Source of the DNA: G963663495 sp963663495
GTDB lineage: Bacteria > Bacteroidota > Rhodothermia > Rhodothermales > Bin80
Direction: 5' to 3'
DNA: 64,000 nucleotides
NCBI GenBank assembly: GCA_963663495.1
Contig: OY760427.1
Location: 806,001 to 870,000 of the forward strand
A model generated the notes under the pieces. That model saw only the letters and a list, made by a program, of their open reading frames with translations, was not told the origin of the DNA and did not search any database. The position numbers and the translations under genes are program-made. How positions within the stretch are numbered: the first letter of the stretch is position 1; the number at the start of each line of letters is the position of its first letter. Shown piece by piece: positions 61,182 through 64,000 of this stretch.

Positions 61182-64000
61182 TCATGCCCTCAAGTTCCCC
61201 CACGCCATGTTGTAGTCTTCTTCGCGATTGCACCGATCGAACGGGGCGTGGTATGCTATGGTGCGTTCTTGCGGCTCGTCGGTGAGTGAGGTGTCGGGGA
61301 ATGTTTTTGTCACGACTCCTTCCTGCATCTCCTGGACATCTTCCCATCCGAGGGGGATGCCTGTTGCTGTCTTCGTGGGGGAGTGGATGCTGTAGCAGCG
61401 ATCTTCCCGTTTCCGGGTGCGTGGCAGTCCGACACCGCTCAGTCCTTTGTTGCTGGTAAAGACGATCCGTCCTTTGCGGTCGTACCAGGTGTCATGTTCG
61501 CAATGCCGCATGACGGGGAATTGTGTGCGGTAGACGACTTGCAGTCCTTCCAGGGTGATGCCGCAGGCTTTGGCGAAGAGCACATCCAGCTCTACCAGCG
61601 CCTGGCGGCGGGCATAGTCGCTGCGCAGCGGGCTCGCTGCTGACCAGGGTGCTGCCTGCTGTGTAAACCAGGCAGGACCCAGTCGAGGATCCTTTTTGGA
61701 CCATGGGTGTGGTTCTTCCATGTCGCAGAACGCATTCCACAGCGCGGCATAGTCCTCTGTCAGGCACACCAGCCCCAGCACCCGACTGGCCGCGTCGGGA
61801 TGGAAGTCGGGTACGGGAAAGGCCGACCAAGCATCATGTAAGTGTGCTTTTCCAGAGATCTTAGTAGCAAAGTCACAAGGTAAGGCAAGCAACCCGCCAA
61901 CTGCTGCTACGAGATCTTTCTTGGTACCGAAGACTCCTGCGGTTATGGTATGAATATATGCCGCCCCCGGTGGCACGATAGCAGGTATCAGCGTCCGCTC
62001 GCCTGCAGGTCCGATCATCTCTCTAAACACCACTCGATACTTATCAGTGATGGGGGTGTTGTTGTCCCATGCCAGCCGTGGGATGCGGCGGGTGTATTCT
62101 TCTTTGGAGCATGCCGGTACGTAGTTGCATCGTGGCCGGTAGTCTGCAGGTAGCGTGGTAAGGTCCAGCACGGAGTAGTCGGCCTTTGTACGGCAGCCGG
62201 GGTTAGGGGTCTTGTAGAACGGGTTTCCCACAAAGAAGTGGGGGCCGGAGTAGATTATCTCTTCTCCCGAAGCCGGAAAGCATGTTGCTCTCTGGATGGT
62301 GCCGTCCTTCTGCGCATTGGTTTCGTGCCACATCGCGTGCGACATGTACTCCAGGTCCCGCACCTTCCGTGGATAGGATGCTAGCTTCTCCATCACTCCC
62401 AGCGATGATCGGGAGTGCACCGCAGGCAGCTTGGCCTCTTCCTGCACGCCCCCGTACAGCCGCGCAAACAGCGCCAGCTCTTCTCCTCCTACCGGTACAA
62501 TGCGCTCCCGGTGACCGGACAGGTCCCACTTGTTGGCGTCCGTCTTTATCCCCGGCACCGGCCCGTAGCCATCGTGCTCATACGCCGCCTCCACCGTCTC
62601 CGGATGAAACAGGTTCGCCATCGTGTCAAACCCCACTCCTCGCCGCTCCTTCCCGTATATGTTGACACTGAATGTTACTCTATGCCCTATCTCCGGAAAC
62701 AGCATCAGCTGATTCACAAACTGATAATGCCCCCGCACCCTGCGGTACAGCACCCTCCGCAGACGCTGCCCCTTCGCATCGTCGTACACCCCCTCCGGAT
62801 GCAATAGCCCCGCCGCCTCCGTTGACAACTCCCACGCCAACGTCACAAAACACTTGTACAGATTGGTCTGCGTACCTCTTAGCAGCGGATAGTTCTGCGG
62901 TGCATTCAAATAGGCCTTGGTGCCGCTTGCCGCTTCGTAGGCACCCATGTAGCGCTCCCGGTAGTACCGGTTCTCCAAAAACGATGCCCGACGGTGTACA
63001 AGGTCCGATGCGCTGACCTTCCGCAGCACCAGCTCCGGCTCCAGGTCTCCCATCACCCCTCCTTCCTTCCATGCCACCTTAACCCACGGAGGGTTGCCCA
63101 ACACCACATCAAACCCTCCCCGGTCCGCAAACAGGTCCGCATACTCCAGCTGCCAGTGATGAAACCGGTACCGCCGGACGAGCTTCTGCACCACCACCAG
63201 CCGCGGCAGCTCCCCGGTCAGGCGGTCCAGATCCACAAACCCCAGCTCATCGCGAAGATCCACAAACGCCCCCTCCGCAAACAGCGGCAGCTGCTCCCGG
63301 TCCACCGGCCCCGGGAGCGCTTCCTTGCCTGTCAGCAATAGCTCCATGTCCGACAGGTACTGCCCGCGCGCAGGCAAAAGGTGCGCCTCTTCTATCGGCC
63401 AGAACCACAGCGCACACCAGTAGTCCATCACCAGCTTCAGCCTCCGGTAGGCGCCCGCATTGCCTGCGCCCAGCCGCAACGCTTCCTCCAGGATCCGGTC
63501 CTTCTCCCTGGTCGTGGTCTGCTGCTTCGTGGCAGGAGGCTGCCCGTACACATCAAACCCGTCGGTGGTCTGCCGCTCCAGCCGCCGCAGATCCGCCGCA
63601 TGCCGCTGCCACAACAGATCCACACCCGCCGATAACCGCTCCAGACGGAGGGTCTCCGCCGCCGTGTGCGGACGCGTAAACGCCTTCCTCCACACAGCAA
63701 TCTGCCGCAGCTCGTCCGGCACCAGCTGCTTTATCACCCGGTCGGTATAGGTCGCCATACCGCTATCGCCCACCAGAAAATGGTATATCCCCGCAGCAGG
63801 GCGCGCCTCCGAAAACGGCACGGCAGCCGGCGCTTCTTTCCACCAGGTCCGCTTGCGCAGCGCGGCAGCGGGGTACACCCTGCGCCATGCCCCGACGAGC
63901 GAGTTACCGCACTTCAGCTGGTTACCGAACCACGGCACAAACCCTCCCGGCACCAGCGTACCCAACCATAGCGACACCTCGGCCAGCTCCACCGCCACCG
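61182..64000 (-). CDS. Large adenine-specific DNA methylase (possibly DISARM DrmMI-like), 5' end outside window
   Basis: At least 938 aa, with the N-terminal part beyond the window edge. GGFDVVLGNPPWVKV (~residue 300) is the N6-adenine methyltransferase motif IV. Before it is a region typical of Eco57I/PglX-type proteins (LVPGGFVPWFGNQLKCGNSLVGA; LVMDYWCALWFWPIEEAHLLPARGQYLSDMELLL). After it come target-recognition-type segments (YLNAPQNYPLLRGTQTNLYKCFVTLAWE). The SAM-binding motif I must lie upstream, outside the window. The architecture recalls methylases of class 1 DISARM or type IIG/BREX systems. As the last gene of a minus-strand unit, its partners should be to the right. The system type is inference. 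Confidence 0.75.
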   Translation of the reverse strand, partial: VAVELAEVSLWLGTLVPGGFVPWFGNQLKCGNSLVGAWRRVYPAAALRKRTWWKEAPAAVPFSEARPAAGIYHFLVGDSGMATYTDRVIKQLVPDELRQIAVWRKAFTRPHTAAETLRLERLSAGVDLLWQRHAADLRRLERQTTDGFDVYGQPPATKQQTTTREKDRILEEALRLGAGNAGAYRRLKLVMDYWCALWFWPIEEAHLLPARGQYLSDMELLLTGKEALPGPVDREQLPLFAEGAFVDLRDELGFVDLDRLTGELPRLVVVQKLVRRYRFHHWQLEYADLFADRGGFDVVLGNPPWVKVAWKEGGVMGDLEPELVLRKVSASDLVHRRASFLENRYYRERYMGAYEAASGTKAYLNAPQNYPLLRGTQTNLYKCFVTLAWELSTEAAGLLHPEGVYDDAKGQRLRRVLYRRVRGHYQFVNQLMLFPEIGHRVTFSVNIYGKERRGVGFDTMANLFHPETVEAAYEHDGYGPVPGIKTDANKWDLSGHRERIVPVGGEELALFARLYGGVQEEAKLPAVHSRSSLGVMEKLASYPRKVRDLEYMSHAMWHETNAQKDGTIQRATCFPASGEEIIYSGPHFFVGNPFYKTPNPGCRTKADYSVLDLTTLPADYRPRCNYVPACSKEEYTRRIPRLAWDNNTPITDKYRVVFREMIGPAGERTLIPAIVPPGAAYIHTITAGVFGTKKDLVAAVGGLLALPCDFATKISGKAHLHDAWSAFPVPDFHPDAASRVLGLVCLTEDYAALWNAFCDMEEPHPWSKKDPRLGPAWFTQQAAPWSAASPLRSDYARRQALVELDVLFAKACGITLEGLQVVYRTQFPVMRHCEHDTWYDRKGRIVFTSNKGLSGVGLPRTRKREDRCYSIHSPTKTATGIPLGWEDVQEMQEGVVTKTFPDTSLTDEPQERTIAYHAPFDRCNREEDYNMAWGNLRA

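Overview
The window looks like a chromosomal segment of a member of the Bacteroidota/Rhodothermota lineage. It has a PorQ-type type IX secretion protein, the core block prs-rplY-pth-hppA, a long SecA (about 1159 aa) with a C-terminal zinc motif, and many starts without a clear Shine-Dalgarno sequence. The assignment is inferred from gene content only. The heavy load of transposons and broken genes suggests a genome shaped by IS expansion, as in host-associated or bloom-forming strains; that is also inference.

Layout. (1) 1-4.3 kb: an IS4-type transposase fused to a DUF4338 (DruA-like) domain, fragments of IS66 and IS1380 elements, and a membrane-anchored coiled-coil protein built from 11- and 14-residue repeats. 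(2) 4.36-17.5 kb: a 3430-aa reducing type I polyketide synthase (KS-AT-DH-cMT-ER-KR-ACP-KS-AT*), whose second AT lacks its catalytic serine and about 75 residues. A frameshifted IS1380 transposase, a free-standing ACP and an alpha/beta-hydrolase fragment follow. (3) 17.5-19.7 kb: an IS5/IS1182-like element with recognisable ends, inserted into an IS66 remnant. (4) 19.75-28.1 kb, minus strand: a nucleotide-sugar operon (UDP-xylose synthase, GDP-fucose synthase, GDP-mannose dehydratase, two sugar-1-phosphate nucleotidyltransferases, an RmlC-like cupin, a UxaA-type dehydratase), split by a TnpB unit. (5) 29.9-46.3 kb: tRNA-Gln and housekeeping genes (prs, rplY, pth, hppA, a 2-oxoacid dehydrogenase E2, a dead tyrosine recombinase, porQ, secA, recN, two phosphohexomutases). 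(6) 46.4-61 kb: a DsbA-like protein, an SDR, two Tat-exported Gfo/Idh/MocA oxidoreductases, lipoproteins, a Cys/Met-metabolism PLP enzyme, a PIG-L deacetylase lipoprotein, DUF971, an ECF sigma factor and an Smr protein. (7) 61.2-64 kb: the 3' part of a large adenine-specific DNA methylase, probably the edge of a defence locus.

The most unusual feature is a family of four related ~1.46-1.48 kb units carrying only tnpB. Unlike ordinary IS200/IS605 elements they have imperfect terminal inverted repeats (GGGAGTTATAT.../...ATATAATTCCC), and three of them are flanked by 8-bp target duplications (8/8, 7/8 and 7/8). They have a modular build: a ~170-bp MITE-like block, an 8-bp spacer ATATATTA, then a tnpB unit with its own inner end. 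A solo copy of the MITE block lies next to one of them. Three copies share a 17-bp tandem duplication that splits tnpB into two overlapping reading frames; one of these also has the first RuvC aspartate changed to asparagine. Only the copy at 46369-47826 has an uninterrupted tnpB. No Y1 transposase or other obvious mobilising enzyme is linked to them, so they look like non-autonomous TIR transposons carrying an RNA-guided nuclease gene.
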